Shown here one piece after another: positions 31,553 to 41,303 of a DNA stretch of 64,000 bases (the stretch's first letter is position 1; each line of letters starts with the position of its first letter). The stretch covers positions 1,291,001 through 1,355,000 of the forward strand of contig NZ_CP015381.1 of NCBI RefSeq assembly GCF_001854245.1, read 5' to 3'. The notes below the pieces were generated by a model, which worked only from the letters and a program-made list of their open reading frames with translations, was not told where the DNA came from and did not search any database. Both the position numbers and the translations under genes were made by a program. The DNA comes from Desulfococcus multivorans (lineage in GTDB: Bacteria; Desulfobacterota; Desulfobacteria; Desulfobacterales; Desulfococcaceae).

Positions 31553-32512
31553 CTAGAAAGAATAACGCAACGAAAGTAATGCGCCTCCCCGGGTAGGGGA
31601 AAGTGACAGATCGAGCTTGTAACGGGTACGGATATCGGAAATGAATCGTTCGGTCTGATCCTGGTTGTACTTGTGGGCGCTCGTGATCGAACCGTAAATG
31701 TTTCCACTGTAAAACCCAGATTCCACAAGCGCCAGAAGTCCGCCCAGTGCGGGATTGTCGTTTCGGAAGGCCGTGTAGGTTGCCAGCATCATTCCGCTGT
31801 TCAGAAAAAACGATACCAATGCATCCCGGTACCGTTCGCAGTAAAGGTATCCCAAACCCGGAATTACGGCGAGAGCGCCTGCGAAGCCGGGTTTTTTCCG
31901 GGAAATATTCTGATATTCCCCCATGGCATCGAAGAGCTCGGGGAGGCCGTAACGCTCTTGTCGTTCAGTGTCGATCTCATTGAAGGCGAGGGCGGCATTC
32001 TTCCAGAGTCCGGCTTCCAAAAGAACCCATCCCATTCGGTATCGAACCTCGTCTCTGATCTGGTGGGAATCGGTCAGGGCGGCAAGATTGTTGAGCGTGT
32101 TGACGGCTTGTCCCGTTGCACCCATGCGAACATAGCATTCGCTGATGCGGTAGTATGCCCGGAGAACGGTGTCGGATTCGGATATCGGCCGAGTCCCGTG
32201 TCGATCTGCAATCCGGGAAAAGGCCTCGACGGCATCCGGGTATCTTCCGGATCGGAAATAAGCCGTCCCGATCTGATACATCGCATCCACTACGCGGTCG
32301 TTGTCTGGGAAGAGGAAAATAAAGCGCTCATATTCGGTGACGGCGCGATCATAATCCGCCTTGTCAAACAGGTGTCCGGCAAAATCGAACTGACGGTCGG
32401 CGTCTACCTCCAATATCCGACCGGCCGAGGCGGGGCCGGACTGAACCAGCAGGAAACCGCACATCAGAAGGATAGGAACGGTGTACCCAGGATTGAAGAA
32501 AGACGGCCTCAT
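31553..32512 (-). CDS. TPR-repeat envelope protein with hydrophobic C-terminal domain
   Basis: A 319-residue exported protein. Residues 1-30 look like a signal peptide (PILLMCGFLLVQSGPASAG). TPR/YfiO-like helices follow (DKADYDRAVTEYERFIFLFP; MYQIGTAYFRSGRYPDAVEAF) to about residue 190. The last third has glycine-rich hydrophobic segments (GFAGALAVIPGLGYLYCERYRDA) recalling DUF5683/TM2-like domains, and it ends in Phe as outer-membrane proteins often do. It starts 1 bp upstream of the gspE stop-side boundary and probably belongs to that operon. Its role is unknown; envelope assembly is a guess. Confidence 0.7.
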   Translation of the reverse strand: MRPSFFNPGYTVPILLMCGFLLVQSGPASAGRILEVDADRQFDFAGHLFDKADYDRAVTEYERFIFLFPDNDRVVDAMYQIGTAYFRSGRYPDAVEAFSRIADRHGTRPISESDTVLRAYYRISECYVRMGATGQAVNTLNNLAALTDSHQIRDEVRYRMGWVLLEAGLWKNAALAFNEIDTERQERYGLPELFDAMGEYQNISRKKPGFAGALAVIPGLGYLYCERYRDALVSFFLNSGMMLATYTAFRNDNPALGGLLALVESGFYSGNIYGSITSAHKYNQDQTERFISDIRTRYKLDLSLSPTRGGALLSLRYSF

Positions 32513-34246
32513 TTACTGTTGCGTCACCCGGACGACCTCCTCAATGGTGGTCAATCCTTTGAGCACCTTCTGGATGCCGTCCTGCCGAAGCGTGATCATA
32601 TCCTTGGCATGGCTTTTGATAACATTGGAATCAAAGGTCGTCAGAACCACGCTTTTGAGATTTTCATCCATCAGCATGATCTCAATGATGGCCACGCGTC
32701 CCTTATACCCCGTATGGAAGCAATTGGGGCATCCTTTGGCCTGGTAAATGGTATGATGCTTCAGAAGGGATTTGTCGATACCGATCCCTTCCAACATGAT
32801 GTCACTGGGGGTATAAGGCTCCTTGCATTCAGGACACAGGACGCGAACCAGTCGCTGGGCCGCGACGGCGATAACCGATGACGAGATCAGAAAAGGCTCC
32901 ACACCGATATCCACGAGGCGGGTAATGGCGCTGGCCGAGTCGTTGGTGTGAAGGGTCGAAAAGACGAGGTGGCCGGTCAGGGCCGACTGTACGGCGATAT
33001 TGGCCGTTTCCCGGTCCCGGATCTCCCCTACGAGAATCACGTCCGGATCCTGTCGGACGATGGAGCGGAGGCCTCGCGCAAAGGTCAGATCGATTTTCGG
33101 GTTGACCTGGATCTGGCTGATTCCTTTCAACTGGTACTCGATAGGATCCTCGATGGTGATGATATTGATTTCAGGCTTGTTGATGGAAGAAAGCACTGCG
33201 TAGAGGGTGGTGGTCTTGCCGCTGCCGGTGGGTCCGGTAACGAGAATAATGCCGTTGGGCGCCGACATCAGTTTCTTCAGAAGATCGAGCCGCTCGGGGG
33301 ACAACCCCAGTTCCGTCAATTCGAGTAAGGATGACGACTTGTTGAGCAGGCGCATAACGACGCGTTCGCCAAAGGCTGTGGGGAGCGTCGAGATCCGAAC
33401 ATCGATATCCTGGTCGCCGATTTTGACTTGGAGGCGGCCATCCTGAGGCAGTCGTTTTTCGGCGATATTCATGTTGGACATGACCTTGATCCGTGAGATC
33501 AGCGCTGCCTGAATGCCTTTGGGGGGAGTCAGCAGGTCGTAAAGAATGCCGTCGACCCGATACCGGATCTTGAAACTGTCCTGGTATGGCTCGATATGAA
33601 TATCGCTGGCGCGGGCTTTGGCAGCCTGAGAGATGACGTGGTTGACGAGCTTGATGATGGGGGCGTCGCTGGTATCGTCCAGAAGGTCTGCGGTATCTTC
33701 GATGTCCGAAAGAATGAGGGATTCATTTTCCTCCATGTCCTGTACCAACTGCTCGGCGGAGTCCCGGTTCAGGTCGTAGGAAATGTTGATGGCCGAAAAA
33801 ATAGCCTCTCGAGTGGAGAGGACCACCTGAACAGACTGTTTTCCAATAATCCGTATGACGTCGTCTATGGGTTGGAAAGATGTGGGATCGTTCACTGCGA
33901 TGATCACCGATGGACGATGATTTCCGGCGTCGATGATTGCCTTGTCGGTCAATCCCTCCGGCCCTTCGTTTTCCAGGGGCACCATGACGTATTTTTTAAG
34001 AAACTGTATGGGAATGTTCTGGATGACCGTACTGCGTGAGTTGCCGACGGGAAGCCGCTCTATCACCGGAAGATCGTAGACGCCGCTTAAGGTTTCGAGC
34101 CACTGGGCCTCCGTCAACATTTTCTTTTTGATGAGAATCTCTCCAAGACTGCCGCCTTTCTCCGATTGGATCAGGCGCACCTCTTCAAGAGTCTCTCGGG
34201 AGAGGCCTGTTTTCTCATGAAGAACGTCAAGTAATGTTTGTTGCAT
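32513..34246 (-). CDS. gspE: Type II secretion ATPase GspE
   Basis: The 577-residue cytoplasmic ATPase powers pseudopilus assembly. The N-terminal GspE/PilB domain (about 1-150) is followed by the ATPase domain with Walker A VTGPTGSGKTTTLYA, Asp box ITIEDPIEYQ, Walker B PDVILVGEIRDRETA and the His box STLHTND. A zinc-binding CPEC/CPNC pair lies near the C-terminus. ATG 34246 is chosen since it lies just after the gspD stop (34287) and begins the conserved domain; the frame extends further upstream inside gspD. Confidence 0.95.
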   Translation of the reverse strand: MQQTLLDVLHEKTGLSRETLEEVRLIQSEKGGSLGEILIKKKMLTEAQWLETLSGVYDLPVIERLPVGNSRSTVIQNIPIQFLKKYVMVPLENEGPEGLTDKAIIDAGNHRPSVIIAVNDPTSFQPIDDVIRIIGKQSVQVVLSTREAIFSAINISYDLNRDSAEQLVQDMEENESLILSDIEDTADLLDDTSDAPIIKLVNHVISQAAKARASDIHIEPYQDSFKIRYRVDGILYDLLTPPKGIQAALISRIKVMSNMNIAEKRLPQDGRLQVKIGDQDIDVRISTLPTAFGERVVMRLLNKSSSLLELTELGLSPERLDLLKKLMSAPNGIILVTGPTGSGKTTTLYAVLSSINKPEINIITIEDPIEYQLKGISQIQVNPKIDLTFARGLRSIVRQDPDVILVGEIRDRETANIAVQSALTGHLVFSTLHTNDSASAITRLVDIGVEPFLISSSVIAVAAQRLVRVLCPECKEPYTPSDIMLEGIGIDKSLLKHHTIYQAKGCPNCFHTGYKGRVAIIEIMLMDENLKSVVLTTFDSNVIKSHAKDMITLRQDGIQKVLKGLTTIEEVVRVTQQ

Positions 34247-34286
34247 GGGTTGATGGGTCTTTGGAATGCTTGGTCGCACAAGCCCG

Positions 34287-36305
34287 TCAGGGTTGGTCGA
34301 GCAGCTCCGGAATTGAGGGGACGGTATCGTAGTCACCTGTTTTTCTTTCATTATAGAGTTTAATGCCGCCCTCCTTGTCCGCTGCGTTGACCTCGTTTTG
34401 CTTCCTCTCCAAAATAACCGCCGCTTCCTCCCGATTTTTGACGACATGGGGGGTGAGAAAGATGAAAAGATTGGTTTTTTCCCTGCCCCGGTTCATGGAT
34501 TTGAATGCCCATCCCAGGCCGGGAACATCCCCGAGACATGGAATCTTGCTTTGGGATTCCGAAAAGGTATCGTCGATAAGGCCCCCAATGACGATGGTGT
34601 TCGTGTCGTGGACAATGACCGTGGTGTTGACCTCCCGTTTGAAGGTGGTGGGGCGCTCGTCGCTGGAGGTGTTTGCGGCCTGGTCCAGCTTGGTGAGGGT
34701 CTGTTCGATTTTCATGCGAATGAGCCGGTCCTTGCTGATCTGGGGCGTCACCTTGAGTGTAATTCCAACATCTCGATATTCATAGGTATTATAGGTTTCC
34801 GAAGTGGATGTGGTACCGGTTTTGGTCTGGTAGGGCACGTTTTTCCCGACGTTGATAAAGGCTTCCTCATTGTCTGTGGTCAGCAATTGAGGCGTTGAAA
34901 GGATATGGGTGGACGTGTCTTTTCGGAAAAACTGCGCAACCGCCCCGATATTCTGGAAGGTGAGACCGCCGATTTCGATGGTTTCCCCGAAAACCCCCAT
35001 GCTGAATCCCTGAGGCAACCCTACGGCTCCTGTCGCAGCGGCGCCGGCGATACCTCCCAGAATGGAATAGGGGCTGTCGCCGCCGCCGGACCAGCCGCCG
35101 CCCACCCAGGCATCCTTGCCGCTGCCGTATCCCACTTTGCCGCCGGCGATCCACTCGGTGCCGATACCGAATCCTTTGGTTACGTCCACTTCCATGATGA
35201 GTGCCTCAATATAGACCATTGCCCTGGGAATGTCGAGGCGTTTGATGATATCCTCGATGACCGCATATTCGTCTTTTTCGGCGGAAATGATGAGAGAATT
35301 GGTCGGCTTGTCCGAGGTGATCTGAACGGTTTCCGGTACAAGCGGAACGTCCTTCTTACCCGTATCTTTTTGTCCGCCGCCCTTGTCAGACAGGGATTGC
35401 AGGGTTTTGGCCAGATCCTCTGCGGTGGCGTGTTCCAGATAATAGACGTGAATGCCTTCGCTGCCCCGAGGGAGTTCCCTGTCCAGTCGACTGATCAGAC
35501 GCCGGATTTTAACGCTGTCATCTTCGCTCGCCAGAATAATCACCGAGTTGGTGCGTTCATCCGATACGAATTTTGCGCCGTCATCCGGTGAAGACGGCTT
35601 TCTGGCGGTCTTCTGGGCTTGAAAGACGGTCGACAACGTTCGGACCATCTTTTCGGCATCGGCATTTTCGAGGGGGATAACGGAAATTTCCTGGCCTACG
35701 CCGACGACGTCGATGGTTTTGAGAATATTGATAAGCCGGATGATGTTCGAGTAGACATCCGTGATGATCAGTGTGTTGGTGGGTTGATAGGCCAGGATGA
35801 CGCTGCTCTTGGATACCAGCGGCGCGAAAAGACGCTTGATATCTTCCGGATCGGCATATCGCAGGGGGATCAGTTGGGTCACGACTTTGTCATCCGGTGA
35901 GCGGACATCGTCTCGGAACAGGGTTTCGATATCGCGAGTGCGGGCATCGGGGGACGGGATAACCTTGGTGATTTCGCCGGATTCAACCGTTGTGTATCCG
36001 TGAACCTCCAAGACCGATTCGAAAACCCTGTAAGCCTCCTTGACGGAAATTTTTGAGGGGGAAATGATGGTGACCTTGCCTTTGACGCGTCGATCGATGA
36101 TGAAATTGCGATGGGTCAATTCGCTGATGAATTTGATAAATACATTGATATCCACATCGTTGAAATCGATGGAAACAAAGCGTTCCTTGCCGTTCTCATT
36201 TCCACTTTGCGCGAATACGAACATCGGACATGCCAGAAACATCAATACGAAACTGATGGTACAGATCCGTATCCATCGCCTATTAAGCGTGTCGTAAGAT
36301 TTCAT
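34287..36305 (-). CDS. gspD: Type II secretion secretin GspD
   Basis: The 672-residue outer-membrane secretin begins with a hydrophobic signal segment (ICTISFVLMFLACPMFVFA). N-domains follow: VSIDFNDVDINVFIKFISEL, then repeats such as IPLRYADPEDIKRLFAPL and VIPLENADAEKMVRTL. The C-terminal secretin domain shows FINVGKNVPYQ and VGITLKVTPQIS, then NTIVIGGLIDD. A glycine-rich insert (about 400-420) is typical. ATG 36305 or TTG 36311 may be the start; TTG is better spaced from GGGGAG. It forms the export pore for folded periplasmic proteins. Confidence 0.95.
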   Translation of the reverse strand: MKSYDTLNRRWIRICTISFVLMFLACPMFVFAQSGNENGKERFVSIDFNDVDINVFIKFISELTHRNFIIDRRVKGKVTIISPSKISVKEAYRVFESVLEVHGYTTVESGEITKVIPSPDARTRDIETLFRDDVRSPDDKVVTQLIPLRYADPEDIKRLFAPLVSKSSVILAYQPTNTLIITDVYSNIIRLINILKTIDVVGVGQEISVIPLENADAEKMVRTLSTVFQAQKTARKPSSPDDGAKFVSDERTNSVIILASEDDSVKIRRLISRLDRELPRGSEGIHVYYLEHATAEDLAKTLQSLSDKGGGQKDTGKKDVPLVPETVQITSDKPTNSLIISAEKDEYAVIEDIIKRLDIPRAMVYIEALIMEVDVTKGFGIGTEWIAGGKVGYGSGKDAWVGGGWSGGGDSPYSILGGIAGAAATGAVGLPQGFSMGVFGETIEIGGLTFQNIGAVAQFFRKDTSTHILSTPQLLTTDNEEAFINVGKNVPYQTKTGTTSTSETYNTYEYRDVGITLKVTPQISKDRLIRMKIEQTLTKLDQAANTSSDERPTTFKREVNTTVIVHDTNTIVIGGLIDDTFSESQSKIPCLGDVPGLGWAFKSMNRGREKTNLFIFLTPHVVKNREEAAVILERKQNEVNAADKEGGIKLYNERKTGDYDTVPSIPELLDQP

Positions 36306-36372
36306 GGTCAACTTGTTGGGCTCCCCTTCCCGTGGGTGGTCATGACAAGCGAATCAAAGATCGCTCGGGAAA

Positions 36373-37272
36373 TTATTCGATCGTGTATTCAATCTGTCTC
36401 GGCCTACCTCTCCGCCTAACCTGAAGAGTGACATTTGAAGAGGACTTCAATTGGTTGTAAAATTTCATGGCATCGTCGACGGATTCGATATTCTGGCCGT
36501 CCACACTGGTAATGATATCACCGCTGCGAAGCCCCAACCGGGCGAAAATGGAGTCTCCCTGGATACGGGAGATGGTGAGACCGTCCGGTTTGCCGTTTCG
36601 AAAATGAGGCCGGATCTTGGCTTGATTCATCAGGCCGTTGAGATCGTTCATGGCCTCGCTGATCGTCTGGCGATTCAAGGATATCTGCTGGGATTCACTT
36701 GTTAACATGCCGGCAATTCCTGGAATCGCCGGGGCTCGGAGAGATGTATTTCCTGCCGGGAATTCGCCTGATCCCGTCTTTTCCATGGCCAGCACCTCGT
36801 CCTTGCCGTTCACTGTCAACACCACCTTTTCCCGAAGAATGCGTTTGATGGTTGCATTCATGATCGAATCGTTTTCCCGGTAGAGGTTTTGAAGGCGTTT
36901 TTGCTGATCCTCGATGACCGCATAGGTCTTTTCTCCTTCGCCGCTTACGGTTCCCCAGAGCTTCAGTTTTAGCTCGGTCTCCTTTAATTCCGAAATGTCG
37001 GTCTGCTCTGGAGAGGAAGCGGACGAAACCCTGACAAGATCCCCGGTTTTGAAAAGGTTGCGTTGTTCAATAACACTGTAGTCGCTCAACGGACGGAAAG
37101 GAACGGATTCCTGACGGGACTTTGAACTTTTGGCCGATAACGGGGTATCGGCCACATCTATCCCGGAAGTAACACCTTTGTAGAATGCGCTGACCCCGAG
37201 GTAGGCCGCCATTGTCACGAAAAAGAGGTTGATCAGCACGGCATAGGTTTTTTCAGTCAACGTGATATTCAT
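36373..37272 (-). CDS. gspC: Type II secretion protein GspC (PDZ)
   Basis: A 299-residue inner-membrane protein: one N-terminal span (YAVLINLFFVTMAAYLGVSAF), a homology region (ELKLKLWGTVSGEGEKTYAVIEDQ, about 100-150) that contacts GspD, and a C-terminal PDZ domain (about 205-290, ISRIQGDSIFARLGLRSGDIITSVDG). It links the inner-membrane platform to the secretin. It lies between gspN and gspD in this operon, an order different from the classical C-first arrangement. Confidence 0.9.
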   Translation of the reverse strand: MNITLTEKTYAVLINLFFVTMAAYLGVSAFYKGVTSGIDVADTPLSAKSSKSRQESVPFRPLSDYSVIEQRNLFKTGDLVRVSSASSPEQTDISELKETELKLKLWGTVSGEGEKTYAVIEDQQKRLQNLYRENDSIMNATIKRILREKVVLTVNGKDEVLAMEKTGSGEFPAGNTSLRAPAIPGIAGMLTSESQQISLNRQTISEAMNDLNGLMNQAKIRPHFRNGKPDGLTISRIQGDSIFARLGLRSGDIITSVDGQNIESVDDAMKFYNQLKSSSNVTLQVRRRGRPRQIEYTIE

Positions 37273-37291
37273 TCGGATAGATGTACTCTTT

Positions 37292-38152
37292 TCACTGCAG
37301 TAAAAACTCAGGCGAGGCTATAGTACCTTTGATGATGAAAGGGAAGGTATTATTCCCGCCGCGATTCTGAAAAAGTATCGATATGGAACTGTCCAAACCC
37401 GAAATAAACGACGGATGGGGTTTAATGGATCCGACAAGGTCGAGTCCGCTCTCAGGATAGGGCGTCTTTATCCGGATTGTTCCCGACAAATTCCCGTTTA
37501 TCTGGCTACCCTTTGCCGACAGGGCTTCGATGCGAAGCGTAGCGGCATCGTCCGCCGCCAATTTGGCATTTACCTCGGCAAAAGTCAAATCCTTCAGGCT
37601 TGCGCCAGGTATTTCAATATCCATGCGACAAGTCGAGGCCGTAAGACTGGCCGTGAATTGACCGGCGGCATCGGACCGTTCGAAGTCGATCAACCCGGAG
37701 AGCGTTCCATCAACAGGGGTTCGTGAAAGATGCTCGACGGCCGCCATGCGACCGATCTGAATCTCGGCGAGGTCCGTGTGCAGCGCCGTCAGCTCGCCGT
37801 TTCGATCCAGAATCATCCTCCCTTTCACATGTCCGTCATAGCATAGACCGAATATGGCGAATGCAGGCGAAGATCCGAATAATGTCCGTATTTCGGGGGT
37901 GATCCTCAGCTGTTCCAAAGATATCTGCAGCGGGTCTCCCTGGCCGAATACCACTCCCGATGCTTTGATTCCCGGTGGGAAAACCGGGGATATGCGTTCG
38001 ATGGTGAGCGCTGTTCCGGGGTGGACCTGATGGAAGACGGAAATGACATTGGCTTCAATCGTCTTTGACGGAAAAAGGTGATAAAGGAAAAAAATCAGAA
38101 CGACCGCTGTGTAAAGGCCGTAACACATCCATGCTTTGTGCTTTTTGAACAT
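37292..38152 (-). CDS. gspN: Type II secretion protein GspN
   Basis: A 286-residue inner-membrane protein with one N-terminal span (CYGLYTAVVLIFFLYHLF) and a periplasmic AsmA-like, beta-rich part. The motif PGIKASGVVFGQGDP and repeats of charged beta strands suit GspN, which is an optional T2SS component. The identification rests on position (between gspM and gspC) and topology more than on strong motifs. Confidence 0.75.
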   Translation of the reverse strand: MFKKHKAWMCYGLYTAVVLIFFLYHLFPSKTIEANVISVFHQVHPGTALTIERISPVFPPGIKASGVVFGQGDPLQISLEQLRITPEIRTLFGSSPAFAIFGLCYDGHVKGRMILDRNGELTALHTDLAEIQIGRMAAVEHLSRTPVDGTLSGLIDFERSDAAGQFTASLTASTCRMDIEIPGASLKDLTFAEVNAKLAADDAATLRIEALSAKGSQINGNLSGTIRIKTPYPESGLDLVGSIKPHPSFISGLDSSISILFQNRGGNNTFPFIIKGTIASPEFLLQ

Positions 38153-38172
38153 CGGAATTGTAAGGCTTTCTT

Positions 38173-38700
38173 TTATGCTTCGAAGGTTTCGACCTGGAGA
38201 ATGACATCGATCATTCCTTCCGTTCCGGCCTTGGTGATGGAAATCCGTCGAATAAAGACCATATTTTTGGAGGTTTCCACCATGTGAAGATAGGGGGTCA
38301 GCTGCTTCATACCGATCCCCTGAAGCTTAAGTTCCACCATGGAGAGGTTGTAAGGACTGTTTTTCGGCCGCGACTTGGATGGCTTCATGTAAGCAATGTT
38401 GTCCTTGACCCGGGCTTCACCGGCCAGTTGGTCCAGGAAGGAAAACAAGGTGAAGCCCTGGGGACGATTGGAAAAGTTCTGCTTGAAGCGTTCGTTTTCA
38501 TTCTTCAAGGACTCGTATTCCAGCTTCATGGCCTTCATGTCCGCAAGCGCCGCCTGCTTCTGACGCAGGGTCGTTTCAAGACGCGTTCGATGCGCCACGA
38601 TAGGTGCGATGATGAATTCTATGGCGACAAACACGATCAAAAAGACCGCGGCTGCATAAACGGCATATCGTTCGCGTTTGCTGAGTCGGTTCAGATTCAT
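38173..38700 (-). CDS. gspM: Type II secretion protein GspM (PilO-like)
   Basis: The 175-residue protein has one N-terminal span (YAVYAAAVFLIVFVAIEFI), a coiled coil (ETTLRQKQAALADMKAMKLEYE) and a C-terminal ferredoxin-like domain, the layout of GspM/PilO. It sits in the platform with GspL, with whose gene it overlaps by 4 bp (ATGA-type). The sequence family is divergent; context settles the call. Confidence 0.85.
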   Translation of the reverse strand: MNLNRLSKRERYAVYAAAVFLIVFVAIEFIIAPIVAHRTRLETTLRQKQAALADMKAMKLEYESLKNENERFKQNFSNRPQGFTLFSFLDQLAGEARVKDNIAYMKPSKSRPKNSPYNLSMVELKLQGIGMKQLTPYLHMVETSKNMVFIRRISITKAGTEGMIDVILQVETFEA

Positions 38701-40151
38701 AGATCCACCTTCATTTTAAAACGTATCCGGTTTTCGTTTTGATCTTTATTGGTCGAGTTGATGGTCACTTTTTTGAATAGATCGATTTTCTCCAGTCGCG
38801 TCTGGATATCGTCGACGGAATTGAATGTGTCCGTGTTTCCGGAGATCAGGACATCTCCCTGGTTGATCACCATGCGTGTGAATTCCACATCAATCTCCTC
38901 CGGAATCTGTTTGCTGATCTCTTCGAGAATTTGGATAGTCAGAACATGAGCGCCGGAATCTCCCGGAATGAAGGTGTCCCGACGGAGGTCCTCCATGGCG
39001 ATTTTCATTTGGTGAACTGGATCCACGACCCTCTGAATTTCAGGGAAAGTGGATTGAAATATGGCGGTGATCTGCCGATCGATTCGTTCGGCTTTTCGAT
39101 TGAGTGCGTGAGTGTCGATGAAGACGTTGAGGCCGAGAAGGCAAAGAAGGATTGCCGTAAACACCCCCAGCCGGATCAGGTTGCTTTTGTAAGCGGCCCA
39201 GTTTCGTTTTGCGGCAAAGGGGCCTCTGCGGAAATTGAGGAATTTTTTCCCCTCGATCTGGGCCAGGGTCAAGGCCAGGGCATTGTCGATTTCCCCCGAT
39301 TTCCAGTTCTCTTCCGTCGCGATCTTGACTTTTCCATTGGCTTGCCGGATCAGGTCCACGGACGTCACCGAGAGCGAAAGCGTTTTTTCCAAAGCGCTTT
39401 TAATGTGTTCTGCCTGGCCGTTCAGACCCCGGCCCGTCAAGAAGGCCTGTTCAGGCATAAGCGGTTGTTGGGCGGTGTTTTCGAATGCCAGCAGGGTTTG
39501 TCTGATTTTTGCACCAAGTCCGTTGTCGCCGTTTTGGGAAGTGAAGGATGGAATGGATCGAATCAGGCTGATTTCTCCGGAGGTGATGAAAAAAAGCGTT
39601 TCCCGATCCCGTCCGATGTCGATGAGAATCCAATCCTGAGGTGGGTCGGCAAAACGGTTTATGCAGGAGACCGTTGAATAACCACCCGGGGTGAGAATCT
39701 GAGGATCGATACCGACGCTCGCGAAGATGTCAAGATAGACTTTAAGGGTCGACTTGAGGGCGGCGGCGGCAATGAGATTTGTTTCTCCTTTTTGCCCGGG
39801 GACCTGGATCGTCTGAAAGTCGATCACCAGGTTTTCGAGGGGATAAGGGATCGTCGGCTCCAGCTCGAAGGGCAGGACCTGGTCGATTTTTCTATCGCCT
39901 TTGAAGGGCACTTTGAGATTTCTGAAAGAGAATTCGTCGGCCGGGATGGCGGCAACGCAATAGACCTGGTCAATCTCCATACCGTTCTGGATAGCTTCCA
40001 TGGCCGCTTTGAGGCCGGCGGCCCGATCGACGGTATCGGGTATGGGGACGCTTAAAAAACGCTCCAGCTGGATTTCCCGAAGCGTGCTGGAGACGAGAAC
40101 AGCGGTTACATTGTCATATCGGACGTCAAGTCCGAGGAATTTTCTACTCAT
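38697..40151 (-). CDS. gspL: Type II secretion protein GspL (PilM-PilN-like)
   Basis: The 484-residue protein has an actin-like cytoplasmic domain (about 1-300; FLGLDVRYDNVTAVLVSS, WILIDIGRDRETLFFI), a span near 330-350 (LGVFTAILLCLLGLNVFI) and a periplasmic PilN-like part. The cytoplasmic part docks GspE. It overlaps gspK by 8 bp and gspM by 4 bp. Confidence 0.88.
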   Translation of the reverse strand: MSRKFLGLDVRYDNVTAVLVSSTLREIQLERFLSVPIPDTVDRAAGLKAAMEAIQNGMEIDQVYCVAAIPADEFSFRNLKVPFKGDRKIDQVLPFELEPTIPYPLENLVIDFQTIQVPGQKGETNLIAAAALKSTLKVYLDIFASVGIDPQILTPGGYSTVSCINRFADPPQDWILIDIGRDRETLFFITSGEISLIRSIPSFTSQNGDNGLGAKIRQTLLAFENTAQQPLMPEQAFLTGRGLNGQAEHIKSALEKTLSLSVTSVDLIRQANGKVKIATEENWKSGEIDNALALTLAQIEGKKFLNFRRGPFAAKRNWAAYKSNLIRLGVFTAILLCLLGLNVFIDTHALNRKAERIDRQITAIFQSTFPEIQRVVDPVHQMKIAMEDLRRDTFIPGDSGAHVLTIQILEEISKQIPEEIDVEFTRMVINQGDVLISGNTDTFNSVDDIQTRLEKIDLFKKVTINSTNKDQNENRIRFKMKVDL

Positions 40152-41241
40152 CTTTTGATACCTGCCACCGCAGGACCCTGCAGGTCCATTTTCCGGTCTT
40201 TTTTTCTTGTTCTCGGTGAACGACGGCGATCACGGTCTCCTGGGTGCCGTTCAATTCCGCAGTGGATTGAATACGAAAAAAGTCGCTGGAATTCCGGATA
40301 AGCTTGGGATCGATGGTGAAATCGCTGGGAATTTCCGGGACGTTTTTGTACCAACCGTCTCCAGAGAGATCATGGACAAAGGTCTCCCCGTCCTTTTCAC
40401 TGCGATAGTCAAACACAGCCTGGGCATAGTCGGCGTTTTCCGAGGGCATCATGGCGATCAGCACGGGAAGATCAGCGGTGTTGAGATTGATGCCCCCTTC
40501 ATAGGCAAAGTCTTTTCCATCGACCTCCTGGGAAGACTGGGTCATGCCGTAAACGGTCACGAAGGTTTCCAGCCCGGACAGGTCTGTCCCACGAAACAGC
40601 TCCGGCGTGATTCCCTTGACCCGGGTAAGTTCGTTTGTATCCATGAAAGGCCCGTTGGCGGGTTTGTAGGGTGGATCAAGCGCCTGATAATACTCCGCCT
40701 CAGCTCCGTTTAGACCGGTTGTAGCATCATCGTCTCCCGAGTCGAGCCAATCTTTGATTGAATTGATGATGTCCGTTGCCTCTATATCTTTGAACGTGTC
40801 TTCGTCCCGGGCGATCAGAAGCCGGGTGAAACGGTCCCACATGATCTTCTGGGATTCGTTGAAGTGTCGTCCCTTCGGGAAGTCGACCAGTGCGTTTACC
40901 TGTATTTTTCCAAGCTCGTCGGCGATGGTGACGGTGATCCCGCCGTCGTCAAAAGGGATCTCCGCGATTACCTCGTTGATTTTTTCCGGATTGGCCCAAT
41001 CCTCTTGAATGGAGTCGATTGTGGATTCCCCTTTGTCCTTGACGAGCATGGCCATGGCGGCGTGGATTCCCGATGATGCCATGAGGGAGAGGGTTGTTCG
41101 GTCTCGGGTCGCAGCAGCGGAAACGACCGCCGCCCGTACTCGCCGGTTGAGTTCCAGTCCTCCGGCTATCAGAACGGTGATGACCGAAATCGTTATTAAA
41201 AGTGCCATGCCCTGGCTGTTTTTGAGAATATTGTCTTCCAT
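40144..41241 (-). CDS. gspK: Type II secretion minor pseudopilin GspK
   Basis: A 365-residue large minor pseudopilin. The cleavage motif is GMALLITISVITVLIAGG, lacking the Glu at +5 as usual for GspK. The C-terminal domain has helix-hairpin segments (FMDTNELTRVKGITPELFRG; GGINLNTADLPVLIAMMP). ATG 41241 follows AAGGA; a TTG further upstream (41307) overlaps the gspJ stop. It caps the pseudopilus with GspI and GspJ. Confidence 0.9.
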   Translation of the reverse strand: MEDNILKNSQGMALLITISVITVLIAGGLELNRRVRAAVVSAAATRDRTTLSLMASSGIHAAMAMLVKDKGESTIDSIQEDWANPEKINEVIAEIPFDDGGITVTIADELGKIQVNALVDFPKGRHFNESQKIMWDRFTRLLIARDEDTFKDIEATDIINSIKDWLDSGDDDATTGLNGAEAEYYQALDPPYKPANGPFMDTNELTRVKGITPELFRGTDLSGLETFVTVYGMTQSSQEVDGKDFAYEGGINLNTADLPVLIAMMPSENADYAQAVFDYRSEKDGETFVHDLSGDGWYKNVPEIPSDFTIDPKLIRNSSDFFRIQSTAELNGTQETVIAVVHREQEKKTGKWTCRVLRWQVSKDE

Positions 41242-41303
41242 TGACTTCCTTGGGTCGGATCTGCCTGATCGATGACGCCAACCATCTGTCGGAGGTGCCA
41301 TCG

